A stretch of DNA of 64,000 nt from Gnetum montanum (Eukaryota > Streptophyta > Gnetopsida > Gnetales > Gnetaceae). Below the pieces are notes generated by a model. That model saw nothing but the letters and a program-made list of their open reading frames with translations. It made no database searches and was not told the DNA's origin. The DNA lies in assembly GCA_015680685.1 (NCBI GenBank), contig MNCI01016016.1:64001-128000 (forward strand). The letters run 5' to 3'. Shown piece after piece: positions 45,953 through 58,024 of the stretch (within the stretch, counting starts at the first letter, position 1; every line of letters begins with the position of its first letter). The position numbers were made by a program, and so were the translations under genes.

Positions 45953-48416
45953 TGTATTAAAAATAAATTTTACAAATGAAATAATATAACTACAAGTATA
46001 ATGAGTCACATAACATGAACAAAGTATAGTAAAAAATGATAAAGAAATATAACATGGTGGTAATTTACAATAGCCTCCCTAAGATGTTGCCTTTCAAACA
46101 AAGCTGAACCATAGTATTTCAATCATGTTTCCAAAGAAAAAATAGCTCATCCCATTTGACCTAGCAAAAACAAAGGAAAGAAAAACACAGACATAGACAA
46201 TCTTGCGCTTGCTAAAATACCCTAGTCACAATTCTTAAAAAATATTTTCCAAAAGGGAATGAAAAAAAAAACTCCAAGCTAAGGAAGAACAAGCATCCCT
46301 GCCATGAATTGCCATGTTGGCATAATTGGGATCATCAAGTACCTACCAATCAATGGTCAACTACCTACCAATCAATGGTCAAAATCTCCTCCTGAAATCC
46401 CAATGAATCAAGCTACTCCCAACATCCAAAAAGCATAAACAAAACTTCTCTACAAATACAAATCAAATTTCACTTTCCCCAATGCATTCAACAATTACAG
46501 AGCAAAAGAAATCACAATGAGAAAATGTAACTCAATTTACAAATTCCTTGTACAATGAAGTACAATACAACAATTCCAAGAAATAATGTCATAACTCAAG
46601 TATTTAAAAACAAAATATTATATATGCTTAGATATTGATAATGCTTACACTCATCTCACTCATACCCAAGAGATTGAAGTCTTCTTATAGCCTCGAAGTT
46701 TGCAAAAATACCTCAGAATTTTTGCAATGGCTACTAATGACTAGTGTAGACATCTCCTTTGAGATTGGGACATATCTTTGAATTTTTCTTCAATTTTGTG
46801 GAGACATCTCCTTGAAAAGTGGAACATCTCTTAGGAGACAAAAACTTGACCATGACATGTGGTTAACTAGAATTCACATGAACAACTCAATATTATAAAA
46901 ATGAAAAAGGAAAGATACATCACAAATCATGATGATAGATTATAATCTTATCATGACTTATGATTATTAGGAAAATTCACAAAATAGTGGAAAATGGTGA
47001 AATCAACAATGGAGACCTGACCATGAGCTCATCATGACTCATGGTGATTGACCATGACTAGACCATGACTCATCATGTTCTAGGGCTTTAGAAATGGAGA
47101 TGGAAAAATGCATAACATGGCTAAAGGGAGACCACAACCTTGCCATGACTCATGGTGGATGACCATGACTTATAGTGAATGCCAACAATCATACCATGCT
47201 TTTTGTTGAATTATGATTACTAACAAATTTTGAAAAAATTTAAAAATAGAAGAAAGAGACATATAAATGATCACCAATTATAAGACTTAACAAGCATAAT
47301 CAACACATCAAAATAGGTTAAAAGTGATCAATAATGCATTGACATCACAAAGGGGTCCAAATATTAAGAGGATCTATGTAAAAAATTCCAAAATGGTGAA
47401 GACTCGAAATCTCATGAAATAGCCTGAACCTAATAGAACCTATGTTAAGAAAAACATAATGAAAACCTAACACTAGTCAAATGAGCAATACCTATGATGG
47501 AAAATAGTTGGTAAATTAATTCTCAAAACCTTTAAAATCTGAAATCAATGAATCACATAAAATTATAGAAAAAAGAAACAAAAAATTATGCATAAAAATG
47601 AAGCAGTATTAGCATGTGCAAAACAAGACCCAAATCTCAATAAAATTTTTTATAGATTCGAGAGGATTAAGCAATACCAAAACCTTGATAAATTTTCATA
47701 TAAGCCTATGATATGATGTGAATAGGAAAAGTACTAAGATTATTCACCCTAAATATTGAAGCACAAATCCACTACAAAATATAAAACTTAACCATGAACT
47801 CTTGTGATGCCACACTCATGGACCAACAAAGATCCATGCAGTGCCATAAGCCTTTAATCTAGTGGCACTTCAACATCTAAAAAAGTGGATGTCAAATTGG
47901 CTAATTAAATGGAGTGTGGGATTTTTATGGAAAATCACCCAAAGAATCCATCATAACACAACTAGCTAATTTTATAAAAACTAAAACTTCACGAAATAAA
48001 TATATCACAAAAATCTCATGTAAAGTATGTAACCTCCCATAAAGCCAAAAGCATGCCAAAACCATGAGATAAGAAAATAACATATGCTACATGAATTTTA
48101 ATTATTAAAATAAAATATAATGGTAACACACAAAAATTATCCATGTTGTCACATGCCCATCCCATGCCCATATCATAACCTCCATGAGAATTTACCAAAA
48201 ATCATCCATTGCGTTAGTACACACTAGCTAAAAATAATAATACCTTATTGAAATATTACATAAAAATTAAAATACACATAAACATAAAATATGAAGTTGG
48301 AAAAAGCTATCTAGCCAACAACATAACCAAAGCAAAACATAACATTCAAGCACCACAAGCACAAAGCACAAGGACAAACATACTAATAAGAACATCCAAA
48401 AATAGGGGTTTTTACA
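45953..48416 (-). repeat. Probable 2.46-kb LTR of a gypsy-like element
   Basis: On the minus strand a purine tract AAGAGGGGAGGA (complement of 48417-48428) is followed by TGTAAAAACCCC, the classic start of a gypsy LTR after the polypurine tract. The other end at 45953 reads TGTATTAAAAA on the plus strand, so the unit has the termini TGTA...TACA. It starts exactly where the Helitron copy is interrupted, with ACTAT as possible target site at 45948-45952. The second LTR and pol are not seen. Inside are a 22-bp duplication and a cluster of CCATGACT/CATGACTCATGG words (46990-47180). Confidence 0.5.
46341..46384. repeat. 22-bp tandem duplication
   Basis: ACCTACCAATCAATGGTCAA plus two bases occurs at 46341 and again at 46363 without change. 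Confidence 0.92.
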
Positions 48417-48599
48417 TCCTCCCCTCTTAAGATTCTTCCTCTTGGAAGATCTTAGGATGAGATGAACACATAACAAACTTAAGCTTTTAAACTAAAGGTT
48501 AAAAGTTCAAAATAATTTCAAACTACGAGTACAAAGACATCACCCTCAAGAACAAATGCTGAAAAAAAATTCTAAAATAAGAACTAATAAATTAAATAT

Positions 48600-49105
48600 C
48601 ATCAACTTAAGCATATTCAGCTCTTTCTTTGAAACCAAAAAATGTAGAAGAGTCCTTAAAAATAAAAACTTGGAAAGAAGTCATGGACAAAGAATACAAA
48701 GCTATCATAAAAAAGCAAAACATGTGAATTACTTGATAAATCAAAAGGAAAGAATGGGATTGATTGTAAGTGGCTATATAAAACCAAATTTAATGAAAAG
48801 GATGAAGTCATCAAATATAAAGAAAAACTTGTAGTAAGGGGATTCAAAAAAAAAATACATAGAATATAAGAAAATTTTACTCCAGTTATAAGATTTAAAA
48901 CTATTAAAGTCATCTTCTCAATTACTACTTATTATAAACTTGAACTCCAAATGGATGTAAACTTAGCCTTCCTAAATGATAATATTAATGAATAAGTATA
49001 TACTTATCAACTAGAAGGATACACCATCAAAGGAGGAAAAAGAGTGCAAATTAAGGAAAGCACTATATGACCTAAAACAAGCCCAGAAATCTTGGTTTCA
49101 TAAAA
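48600..49105 (+). pseudogene. Ty1/copia reverse transcriptase fragment
   Basis: The N-terminal half of a copia RT with frameshifts: LKNKTWKEVMDKEYKAIIKK near 48650-48715, GIDCKWLYKTKFNEKDE near 48755-48805, YKEKLVVRGF near 48815-48850, FTPVIRFKTIKVIFSI near 48875-48925, QMDVNLAFLNDNINE near 48950-48990 and YQLEGYTIKGG near 49005-49040. It stops after the KLKKALYGLKQA-equivalent region near 49085 without the YVDDL box, so the fragment is truncated. It has no LTR in sight and adjoins the purine tract of the probable gypsy LTR. Confidence 0.85.
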
Positions 49106-50600
49106 ATAATATGTTTTACCCACTTTTTCTAATACTTTGGCAATCAAGATAAGTGTGGTTTTGACATTATCACATCCAATTCTGTCATTAAAATGCCTCC
49201 TCATCCCCTTCCCCTGCATGATAGGAATCTTGCCAGTTTTGACCAATGGGATTTATCATACAAATATAGTACAATATGGAACTAAGCTTCAAAGTTGATG
49301 TTGATTAAATTATCAAGAACACTTGTGTACATTGTTGCATTCAATCAATATAAAAAAGATTATAATACATATGATACAAATGAAAACATGTGTTACCATG
49401 GTGGGAGATAGATAAAATATTTATAATTTTATATTTTATAATTTTTATGGAATTTATAAATATAAGAATAAAAAAATATAAACATGCACACATTATAATC
49501 CCTCTTGGGGAAAGTTGTAATGCTCGTGTTGTAATTCCTCTTGGGGATAAATGCAATACCACACATGAAGTGTAATAAAAATGATTCTTAGTCACAACCT
49601 CGATGGTCCGAAACCATGTCATATAGTTATGACCTTCTTGGATAAAGATGAATTATCTCAACTCTATGAAACATAAATGAAACAAATATTTCTAGTTTTT
49701 TAATATTTTAAGACATGAATAGTATAGAACAAGTGGAAAACCATGAGCTTTATTTATTATGGAAACATTGGACTTTGCATCAACTAAATGGTTCTAGGCT
49801 ATATAAGCAAGGTATAACTTTGATAGTGTTTAACTACATTTGTGAATGCAACAACTCAAAATACACACATAATGAGGATAAAAATTAACTTACCCAAGGG
49901 AGGAAGAGCTCTTCATGCAAATTGGATACCAAAATTCAAGATGAAATAAATGATATATCTATAGTGTGTGTAAGAGCTCATCCAATATATTTATAGTTTT
50001 CATGAAATAATGGAAGAGGTTTGCCAATGCTTGGACATCAATGAAGGTCTATCAATGTAGCTTGAGCTAAACCTAGTCTCATCAAAGGTAAGGAAGGCTA
50101 AATAAAGCCTAGTAGAGGGTGTGTTAATGCTCCTACACTAATGCAAGGGCTACATTTTCATGAATATGGAATCATCCTAAAGAGCTTTGAATTATGCACA
50201 CAAGCTTGAAGTTTTACATAGGGGATCAAGATGCCTCTCAAGAGACCAAGAACCTTAACCAGACATGCTAGAATGATTTCTCTAGAACATGGTCAGTAAT
50301 TGGTGGAGTGGAGTTAAGAAGCACCAAGGGTAGGATTGACACTCTGAGATTCTATGAGTTCAGTCCAAATATGGAAGATGCCATGGTTTTTTCAATGTTG
50401 AATAGAAAGTTAGTGAGGTTGTGGGGGAAAAAAATATATTGCCAACATAAAGCATCTCCTAGAAGAGCTTGCTATTGGTATCCATAAATCCCACCACAAC
50501 AAGCCTAAAATGCATTAGAAACATGAACTTGGTGGCCTACAAATGGTTATGTGGTGCCACCATGCCACCCACAGCGACATCAATGTGAGTAAGGCTCAAG
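49106..50600. other. No recognised gene
   Basis: Two copies of a CCTCTTGGGG(A)-type word occur at 49501 and 49537. No gene or element family is recognised. Confidence 0.4.
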
Positions 50601-50605
50601 CCTTG

Positions 50606-51090
50606 TGTTGATGTGAAAATTTGAGTTGTAAAGACACACTAACACACAACACTTGTGAAGTGCTCAATTTTACATGGTTATTGCCCAAGGCACCTTGCTT
50701 AGGGCATGGCTAGATTAGGAATAGTCTTTAGTGGGAGAGGAAATGTGGTTGATAAATGATTAACTTAAATTTGAGAAAATTTAAGAAGCAAACTTAAAGT
50801 AGAGAATAGAATAGAAAATTAAATTTATATATTAAAATATAACTAAAAGTAATGTTTTGGTAACATGCAAGGGTAGAACATTGAAATGACAAAGATGATA
50901 AAGGAGAAGGAAGTGAATGTCAACTTAGCAAGTCACTTAGTAATCCATCCACCTTGATTCTTCTGCACCTCCTCCTACAAGTACTCACGATATGATTGAA
51001 CTACCCAAGTCAACTACCTCATTCATACTTTTAGATCTTGTAGGTGAGTGATGGCTACCTCCTTCCCATCTAGAACACTACCCCAATTCT
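50606..51090 (-). repeat. 3' LTR (matched part) of Tat-like element
   Basis: TGTTGATGTGAAAATTTGAG onward matches 58025 onward, including TTAGTGGGA, TAACTTAAATTTGA, GTTTTGGTAACATG, CACCTTGATTCTTCTGCA and AGATCTTGTAGGTGAGTGATGG. The LTR probably extends further right, up to the end of pol at about 52000, but that part no longer aligns with the other LTR. Confidence 0.85.
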
Positions 51091-52008
51091 TTTGCTAGTC
51101 TTTTTCATGATCAAAATCAAGGGAGACCTTATCTAATCTCTTAGAGAGCTTCACCTCAATGGACTCTTGATTGAGCCAATTAGAGGTAGAAGTAGGAGCA
51201 ATGTTTGGCTATGGTGAAAAAGTTAATGTTAGGCTTTAAGAATTTTATTGAGAAACACCAATAGAACAAGGTACTATCTTGTAGTTTTTTAATACATACA
51301 TCAACAAATTTAATTATGAGATCCTTGTTGGTTTTAGCCAAAAGAATTAAACCAATTATTATTATGATTATTATTATTTTATTAAATGATAGGAAGGAGC
51401 TCTAGCTATTTTCCATTATTATGAACACCAAGAATAATCACAAAAAATCATTGTGAAGCATGAGAAAGAATGAACTTTGAATTCCAACAGTGGGATGCTA
51501 GTTCAAATTCTTTCTAACACATTGTGAATTCCTCACATTGAGTTATCTCATCACAATCTGGGATGGATCATCAAACTATGGAAATAACTCAAAATTATAA
51601 ATGCCATTTTAAACAAATTCAACCAAAAGGATGATGCCATGGTAGTAAGTCAGCCTCAAAGGTAGCACCATAAAACAACATATAGTTAATATGTAACTTA
51701 ATAATATATGATCCTTATGAGTTAGCTTCAAGGAACTCATTTTTTAAATTAGCTAATGAAGAAAGAAAGAATTACAAGGATTCCCATAATCTATAGAGTG
51801 ACCTTAATAAAATATTAAGTCTTGAATTTGAACATCTATTAGGTTTACTTCTAAGGCATGTACTTGTATGGACATGGACCTAAAATTATATGCTATGCAT
51901 GATACTATAATAAAAAAATAAGATGAAATGCATTTTATTCAACTAGGTGTGATATCTAATGTAGCCTATATGGATATATATATGTATATATAACTATTAT
52001 TTATTAAA
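51091..52008. other. Unaligned part between LTR and integrase
   Basis: Probably the rest of the 3' LTR and the end of the internal region of the Tat-like element. There is an (ATT)-rich stretch near 51355-51380 and an AT alternating tract near 51972-51992. No coding similarity. Confidence 0.4.
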
Positions 52009-53130
52009 TTACTTATCTACTAGGTGTCCACATGGAACATCACTATAAAAATGTTTAAGGTGCAACAGACTGAAGTTTCTAATGAATTTATCATGTTGAA
52101 AGTCAGCTATCTTGTAAACATTTGGAGCTACAACCTCCATGACTTGGTATGATCTTGACCACATTGGGGAGAACTTAGTTTGTAAACCTTTTTGCCAAGA
52201 ATCTCTATCTCTTTTCAAGACTAGATCACCTCTTTCGAAGGATTTAGCAGCAAACTTTCTATCAAAATGCCTTTAAACATTTAAGTTCAACATCCCAAAG
52301 ATCATAAGATCTAGCAATGATACATTCATCGGGATTTAGATAATCCAGGAAGAACTCATACATAGGGATTTGTAAGTTGATGGGTAATTTAGGTTTTTGG
52401 CCATAAACTAGTGTATAAGGGATGATCTTGAAAGATTATTTTTAATGAATATGATTTTCCCAAACAACCCATTTTATTTTTTTATGCCAAGATTTTTCAT
52501 TATCATCAATCATCTTTCTAACTCTACCTAGAAGATTTGTCTTTTTGAATATTTCTCTAATCCATTTGCTTGAGGGTAATATTCTATGATGCATTTGATT
52601 AGGATTTCATTGTTCATAGCCTATTTAGTAATTTCTACCGAGATGAAGGCAAGACCATTTTCAACCACTAGTGCATAGGGATGTCCATATTAGGTTATGA
52701 TAATTTCCTTAAGAAATTTAATAGCCTCATGAGATGTAGCTCTTCTAGTTACTTTATCTTCTAGCCAAAATTTTTTGTAGTTAGTTGCTATTAAAATAAA
52801 TTTATGTTGGCCAAATGATGGTGGATTGATGGATCTAATAAAATCAAGATCCCATTGTGCAGAAGTTTGTACTTCAATGGTGGGTTGAAGAGGTGCTAAG
52901 CTTTTAAGGTCTCTTCCTTTGAACATTTGGTACTAGAGACAAGTTCTTGATATATTATAGGTTTCAATACTCATATTTGGCCAATAATAACCAACGTTTG
53001 TCATCTTGTGAGTTAAAGATTGATAGTGTAAATTTCCCTCATTATGTAAGTGTTTTACTGCATCATTGGCTTCTTCTCTATCTAAGCACTTAAGGGGAAC
53101 TCCTTCAAACTTCTTTATTTAAAGATTACC
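52009..53130 (-). pseudogene. Gypsy integrase relic
   Basis: Inserts cDNA into the genome. Reading leftward from about 53060: LHNEGNLHYQSLTHKM and YYWPNM, then C and a second C position before MFKGRD (the HHCC zinc region); WDLDFIRSINPPSFGQHKFI near 52850-52800 with the first catalytic Asp; ALVVENGLAFISVEI near 52680-52640, where the second Asp of the TDNG motif is Glu; YYPQANGLEKYS near 52600-52560 with the catalytic Glu region; and the C-terminal part 52218-52009 with SWQKGLQTKFSPMWSRSYQV and LHLKHFYS. Stops break it. Confidence 0.88.
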
Positions 53131-53329
53131 ATTGATCATGGTAAATTTTGAGCTTTTGGATATTAGTAGTTTACATTTGTACCTAGGTAGATCTAAAGGA
53201 CACTGATGAAAAGTTAAATAATATTTGAGATCTCCATACCAAGGGTCATTAAAGTAGTTTGGTACAAATGACACTAATTCCTTATTTTCAAGTTGTAACA
53301 CATGTATACATATGGATTCAAGCTCAAAT

Positions 53330-53798
53330 GGAACTTTTTATTTTTCTAGGGTTAATGCTTGGGCTATTAGTTTGGTTAAGCTAATTCCTTTTACTAGTTT
53401 TTCTACCTTCCATTGAATGTCATGTTCTTGTAACTTCACAATCCATTTGGATTTTTTTTCAAAAGGATATTAAAGCTTTGTTAAAGCAATAGTAGTAGGG
53501 TCTAGAAAAATTATGATAATATTTTATTTTAAATGGTAAAATCGATGGGATGTTACGTATAAGTGATGGGATGTTCTTCCTAGTTAGTTATCTCTTGAGT
53601 TAAAATGATAGCCATTGTATGATCACTTTCAAACACATATAAAAAGAAATCATTTTTGTACCAAGGAGTGACTAAAATAGGAGCTTCAAGCATAACTTCT
53701 TTTATAGCTAAGAAATAATCTTTGCATTCAACATTCCATGTAATGTCCTCATCTTTCTTTAGCATTGTGTTAAGAGATCTTACTAGTTTAGTAAACAT
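53330..53798 (-). pseudogene. Gypsy RNase H (RT-linked) relic
   Basis: N-terminal part on the minus strand 53798-53580: ITWNVECKDYFLAIKEVMLEAPILVTP and FFLYVFESDHTMAIILTQE, the RT-RNase H connection and first strand of RNase H (with Asp at the family position for the DAS motif replaced by ESD). Downstream is degenerate. It directly follows RT and so is the ordinary RNase H. Confidence 0.75.
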
Positions 53799-53807
53799 AG
53801 GAATAAA

Positions 53808-54610
53808 TCACTTGATAAAGTTAATCTTCCTAAAGAGTGATATCTCAGATAAGGGAAAAGGAATCTCTAAGATAGCATTAACACATTCAGGATTAATAGA
53901 CGTACCTTCTTTTGTCAGTATGTGACCAAGGAATTTTCCACTTTGTACACCAAATATAGATTTCTTAGCATTTAATGTCAGACCATATTTTCTGCATCTT
54001 AAAAATATATTTTTAAGATCTTGAATAAGGGTTCTACTATTGCATGAGAAAACTATTAAGTCATTTAAATAGATAACTATATTTTTCTTAATCATCCCTT
54101 AAAAATTTTTGTCCATAGCATGTTGAAAGTTTAATCCTACATTCAATAATCCAAAAGGCATCTTAGCATACTAAAATATTTCTCATTTTGTTACAAAGGA
54201 TGTTTTATGTTGATCTTTCTTATTCGTAAGAATTTGGTTGTAACCTACGTATCCATCTAAGAAAGAGTACATTTGTTCATTCACTACTTGAAGTAGCTCT
54301 TCCATAAGTGGAAGTGAATAATTATCTTTAATGCAAGATGCATTAAGACTCCTAAAGTCAATGCATAATTGTATCTCTCCAAATTTCTTACGTATAGGAA
54401 CTAAGTTTGACACCAAACTAGAATGTCTTATTGGATATATAATTTTAGATTCTAAGAGTTTATCATTATCCTTTTTTCATTAAAGGTTTGATTTTAAGAT
54501 CTACAAGTCTTAATTTTTGTCTAAAAAGTTTAGTTTCAGACCTAGCTAATATTGTGTGGGTAATGATAAATGGATTATAAACCTTTAAATCTTCCTAGTA
54601 CTAGGCTAAA
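53808..54610 (-). pseudogene. Gypsy reverse transcriptase relic
   Basis: On the minus strand: EFHDILA and EDLKVYNPFIITHTI about 54620-54560 (the segment before RT), VSNLVPIRKKFGEIQLCIDF and LNASCIKDNYSLPLMEELL in 54416-54300, MYSFLDGYVGYNQI and DQHKTSF to 54183, then after stops YLNDLIVF (the YLDDL catalytic box with one Asp changed to Asn) at about 54070, and KYGLTLNAKKSIFGVQSGKF with LGHILTKEG. The mutated active site and stops make it non-functional. Confidence 0.92.
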
Positions 54611-54879
54611 ATGTCATGGAATTCATGCAGTAATGCAATTAACATACCCTTTTCATTAGAATGTAAGTGTTTACCTATTCAAATAGGGTATTTTTGATTT
54701 TTCTTTTTGATAAAAGTAATTTCAATTTCCACTAATACTTGCCATTCTTTATGTTGTAGGACTTAAAATTTTGTTATCCATTTAAACTTCCCTAGCAATA
54801 GCATTGGGTGAAACATCATTGATAAGGATTGAGCTATTTGTATATGAAGCTTCAATAATTTGATCGTAAAACTCCCCTT

Positions 54880-55375
54880 AACTAGTAAGAAAAAAAGTAA
54901 TTTGATTATCATCATCAAACACTTGTAAAGATAGCACATTATAAGGGATGGAGTAACAATCAACCTTCTCCATGATGATTTTAGAATCCCAAGCTCCATT
55001 AGGAAATGGAAGATCAAGGGTACAAGCAACTTGTGCTAAAGAATTAGGAATGTGGTTTTCATCTCTATGAACATGTTTGAATGTGATGAGCTTAAATTCC
55101 TTGAATAATTCTAGCACTTATCTCTTGTATGCTCTCATTAAAGCATCCTTATCTTCATAAATGTTGTTAATTTGACTAACAATAAGGTATGAATCACTAC
55201 AAATCTTTAACTTTGAAAGATCAAACTAAATGACATACTTTAGTCCATGGATTAAAGCTTCATATTTAGCCATGTTTTTTGTCATGGACTTTGAAAAATG
55301 AATGGCTTTAAGCTTTGGAGTTTTTCCATGTGGGATTAACATAATTTTAGCATCGCATCCTCATTTTGATGAGGC
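54880..55375 (-). pseudogene. Extra RNase H domain upstream of RT
   Basis: A second RNase H-like domain on the minus strand between protease and RT. In order: DEA and a Lys/Gly-rich strand near 55370-55330, HGKTPKLKAIHFSKSMTKN, then MAKYEALIHGLKYVI near 55275-55235 with the catalytic Glu, then LKICSDSYLIVSQINNIYED near 55215-55160 with the catalytic Asp, then VLELFKEFKLITFKHVHRD and ENHIPNSLAQVA near 55115-55040 with the His/Asp end. These match the D-E-D-D layout of RNase H, most like the archaeal-type domain found additionally in plant Tat elements. An open 79-codon segment (54878-55117) holds the C-terminal part. Its place before the EFHDILA-RT region is the unusual point. Confidence 0.8.
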
Positions 55376-56137
55376 TCAATCAATCCTAAATATCCATGTG
55401 TTTAAGTTATTAAAATCCAAAGAGTAAGCCCTTTGATCAATATAAGGATTATCATCATCATAGATTGGATTATAATTTAAGAAATGGGTAGTGAGGATTT
55501 TACTCATATCCTTGTCCTCACCAATTGATGGAGGATTGCCAAATAGGAAAGTCTTTCCATCATGTTGATGGAAAGGAAGTGTGTTAATGTGAAGTTCAAA
55601 AGTTTTCTTATAAGTTTGGTAATGGTATGTTGCATAAGTATGAGTATAGGGATTTATGTCTAGTAAGGAATCATTCATTGCATCTAAATTTTCATCTAGC
55701 TTGTATTCACCAAAGTTAAGATCAATGATTCCCAAAATGTCTTTACTTTGATCTATTAATATAACATGAGATTCTTCAAGACTTGAGATGAAATGATGAT
55801 GGAAAGATTCTATAGGAATTATAACATGTTCAAATTCGCCTTTGATTTGAAGAAGGAACTTTAAGAAATCAAATCTAAAGAAACCTTCAAATAGGGCATC
55901 GAAGGTATGGGAAAGCAACATGCCATAAGTAGGTTTCATATAAACTACTAAGATGTCCATGTGACATGAAAAATTAGGGTATTTCTTTAGGTGAACTTGG
56001 ATATCTTTAAGTGATCCTACTACATGGACATTGGATCCGCCAAGTTGGATAACACTTTGGGTTTGGGGAATCATTTGTGCTTCTAAAGTTTTACATACCT
56101 GAAGGGGCATTACATTTATAGTAACTCTTGAATCCAT
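55376..56137 (-). CDS. Gypsy retropepsin and linker, open frame
   Basis: 253 codons open on the minus strand. The N-terminus MDSRVTINVMPLQVCKTL is the retropepsin active-site region; the DTG/DSG triplet is DSR, so the enzyme should be inactive. HVVGSLKDIQVHLKKYPNF, VVYMKPTYGMLLSHTF and FDALFEGFFRFDFLKFLLQ follow the plant Tat/gypsy protease pattern. The C-terminal half is acidic and unrecognised, and leads into the extra RNase H domain. The long open frame in such an old element may be chance, or the start codon internal to the former polyprotein. Confidence 0.8.
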   Translation of the reverse strand: MDSRVTINVMPLQVCKTLEAQMIPQTQSVIQLGGSNVHVVGSLKDIQVHLKKYPNFSCHMDILVVYMKPTYGMLLSHTFDALFEGFFRFDFLKFLLQIKGEFEHVIIPIESFHHHFISSLEESHVILIDQSKDILGIIDLNFGEYKLDENLDAMNDSLLDINPYTHTYATYHYQTYKKTFELHINTLPFHQHDGKTFLFGNPPSIGEDKDMSKILTTHFLNYNPIYDDDNPYIDQRAYSLDFNNLNTWIFRID

Positions 56138-56206
56138 TAGAAAATTATGAAAATTATTTTCTAGTATAACTAAAGTAGTTAGGAAAGGAGGTTGGTCCTT
56201 CTTGAC

Positions 56207-56869
56207 CTATTGGTTAAGGATGGGTGTGTCAAGGATTCCAGCACCATCTACAAAATGAACTTGTTTCTCACTTGTAGTAGTCTTACCTTTACTTCTAGAT
56301 TCATTGACCAATCCATGTATAGCTTCTTTTGTTTTCTTAAATTGTAAAATTTCATACATGGATATGTTGGCTTTAATTCTTTTCAAATCTTCTACAAGAT
56401 CATAAGTTTTCATCTCACTTATGGGCTTAGGTTGGTTTTGGTTGGGATGATTATGGATTTGTAATGATGTTCTAGGTTGAAGTGCAGTATTATGGTTTCA
56501 TTTGCTAGGAGGGATGTATGTGTTCCCTTTTGGGCTACTAGGGTTGTTCATGAAGTCATACATCTTTGTAAATCGTGCACTTGTAGAGGTAGGTTCATTG
56601 AGCATGACTACCTCAAAGGAATCTACTAGTTCATTTTTGGTTTCACTAGTGATTTCTAAAACTATTAGTCGAGCCTTTTCCTTTTGGTTGTTTTGTAATT
56701 CTTGTGTGATATCCCCATATAAGGCTTGGAATCGATGGCAAGACTTCTCAAAATGTTGTCTAGTGTTATGTATCCTACAATATTCACTAAGAGTTGCTTC
56801 TCCTAGGTTTACATTTTCCTTGTTATGTTGATTTCTTGTCTTAATATTTTTACACTTTAGTTCAATCAC
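56207..56869 (-). pseudogene. Gypsy gag, C-terminal part
   Basis: Two open segments (56869-56498 and 56413-56207) on the minus strand. CRIHNTRQHFEKSCHRFQAL near 56780-56720 is a zinc-finger-like C...H...C pattern near the end of gag, followed by acidic and Ser-rich residues and a segment before protease (DLVEDLKRIKANISMYEIL) that often precedes the protease in Tat/Athila elements. Confidence 0.65.
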
Positions 56870-57150
56870 TTCATTAGAAAGCTTTTGTATGGTAGTTAAG
56901 AATTAATTCATTTGGGGTTGACCCTCAACTTTAGGTAAGTTGAATATTTGTGTAGTCTCAGGGTTAGGGATAGAGGGTATGGAGGAAGGATTTATAATAG
57001 ATTCAATTAAATCATTCGATTGATCATTAGTTAGGCCTAGGTTTTGAGGAAATAAAGAAAAGGAAGTAATAGGACTTTAAATGTTTGGTAGAGAGTTGAG
57101 GATTGGAGGATTTTTTTGAAATGGATTTGGTACTATTCGTGTTTGGGGAT

Positions 57151-57800
57151 TTAAGCCAAGATTTCCAGATTGGAATTGTAATGAGTTTGTGAGAGTGATT
57201 TGTCCAAGTTCAATTGCTTGGACATGTCTCCTTGCAAGTTGGTGATATTGGAATCAAATATGATTGTAGATCTGAAGAAAGGATCTATGGTTGAGAGAAA
57301 AACATTTAAGATTCCTATCAATTGTGGTCGCATCTCACTAAAAACATACAATAATTTTTGGAGGAACCTTAAATTGTAGTTTCTAATTGTTTTCCCACTA
57401 CGTTTTTGGAGGCTAGTGAAGTTACTAGAAGCTATAGTGGGGCTAGTAAATTTGTCAAATTGAGAAAGAAAATGTAGATTGAGGATTTGGAAAGGGTTAG
57501 GAACCATTGATTTGTTGTACCTTGAGAGGTAGTGATGAAAAACCTACATGCCACATCATGTTGAACTATGTTATGGATGCCTAGTCGTGTCTTGAAATTT
57601 TGAAGATGTTGACCAGCATCATTGAAAGAGGGATCAAAAAAAAGGGAAGTATGTTGAAGGGGTTTTAGAATTGGATTGAATTTTTGAAAGTTGAAGGGAT
57701 TTTTGACCAAAGGTTGGGTGGAAACATTTGCCATATTTGTAGAATGTGAGAACGTCGATCTAGGTTTTGTCGTAGTATGACTTGAAAAATTGTTGGCTAG
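57151..57800 (-). pseudogene. Gypsy gag, N-terminal part
   Basis: Minus-strand open segments 57734-57432 and 57507-57151 with stops between. DAGQHLQNFKTRLGIHNI, FFITTSQGT and NQWFLTLSKSSI resemble the retrotransposon gag core in which an AxxWxxxL segment follows; SFTSLQKRSGKTIRNYNLRF corresponds to the RxGESL-type block. Frameshifted and non-functional. Confidence 0.7.
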
Positions 57801-58024
57801 AAAGTTTTGTCTTGTTGTTTTCCTCGTTTGAGGCCTAAGGATTTCACTAGGTCCAACTATAAACTAAGTAGACAACAAAAGGAAATTTTCCTTTTTATTA
57901 ATTTAGTTTTTCATTAAAGTAGAAAGAAAATGAAGGAAATCAAAACTAAGGGAAAGATAGTAGAGAAATGAAATTTGGTTGAGGGAAATTGTAACGATTG
58001 CCCTTCTTCTAGTGTTAAAGAGGG

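Noticed and set aside
46990-47180. Cluster of CATGACTCATGG words as a regulatory array
   Set aside because: Spacing is irregular and the words lie inside a probable LTR; no support beyond word repetition.
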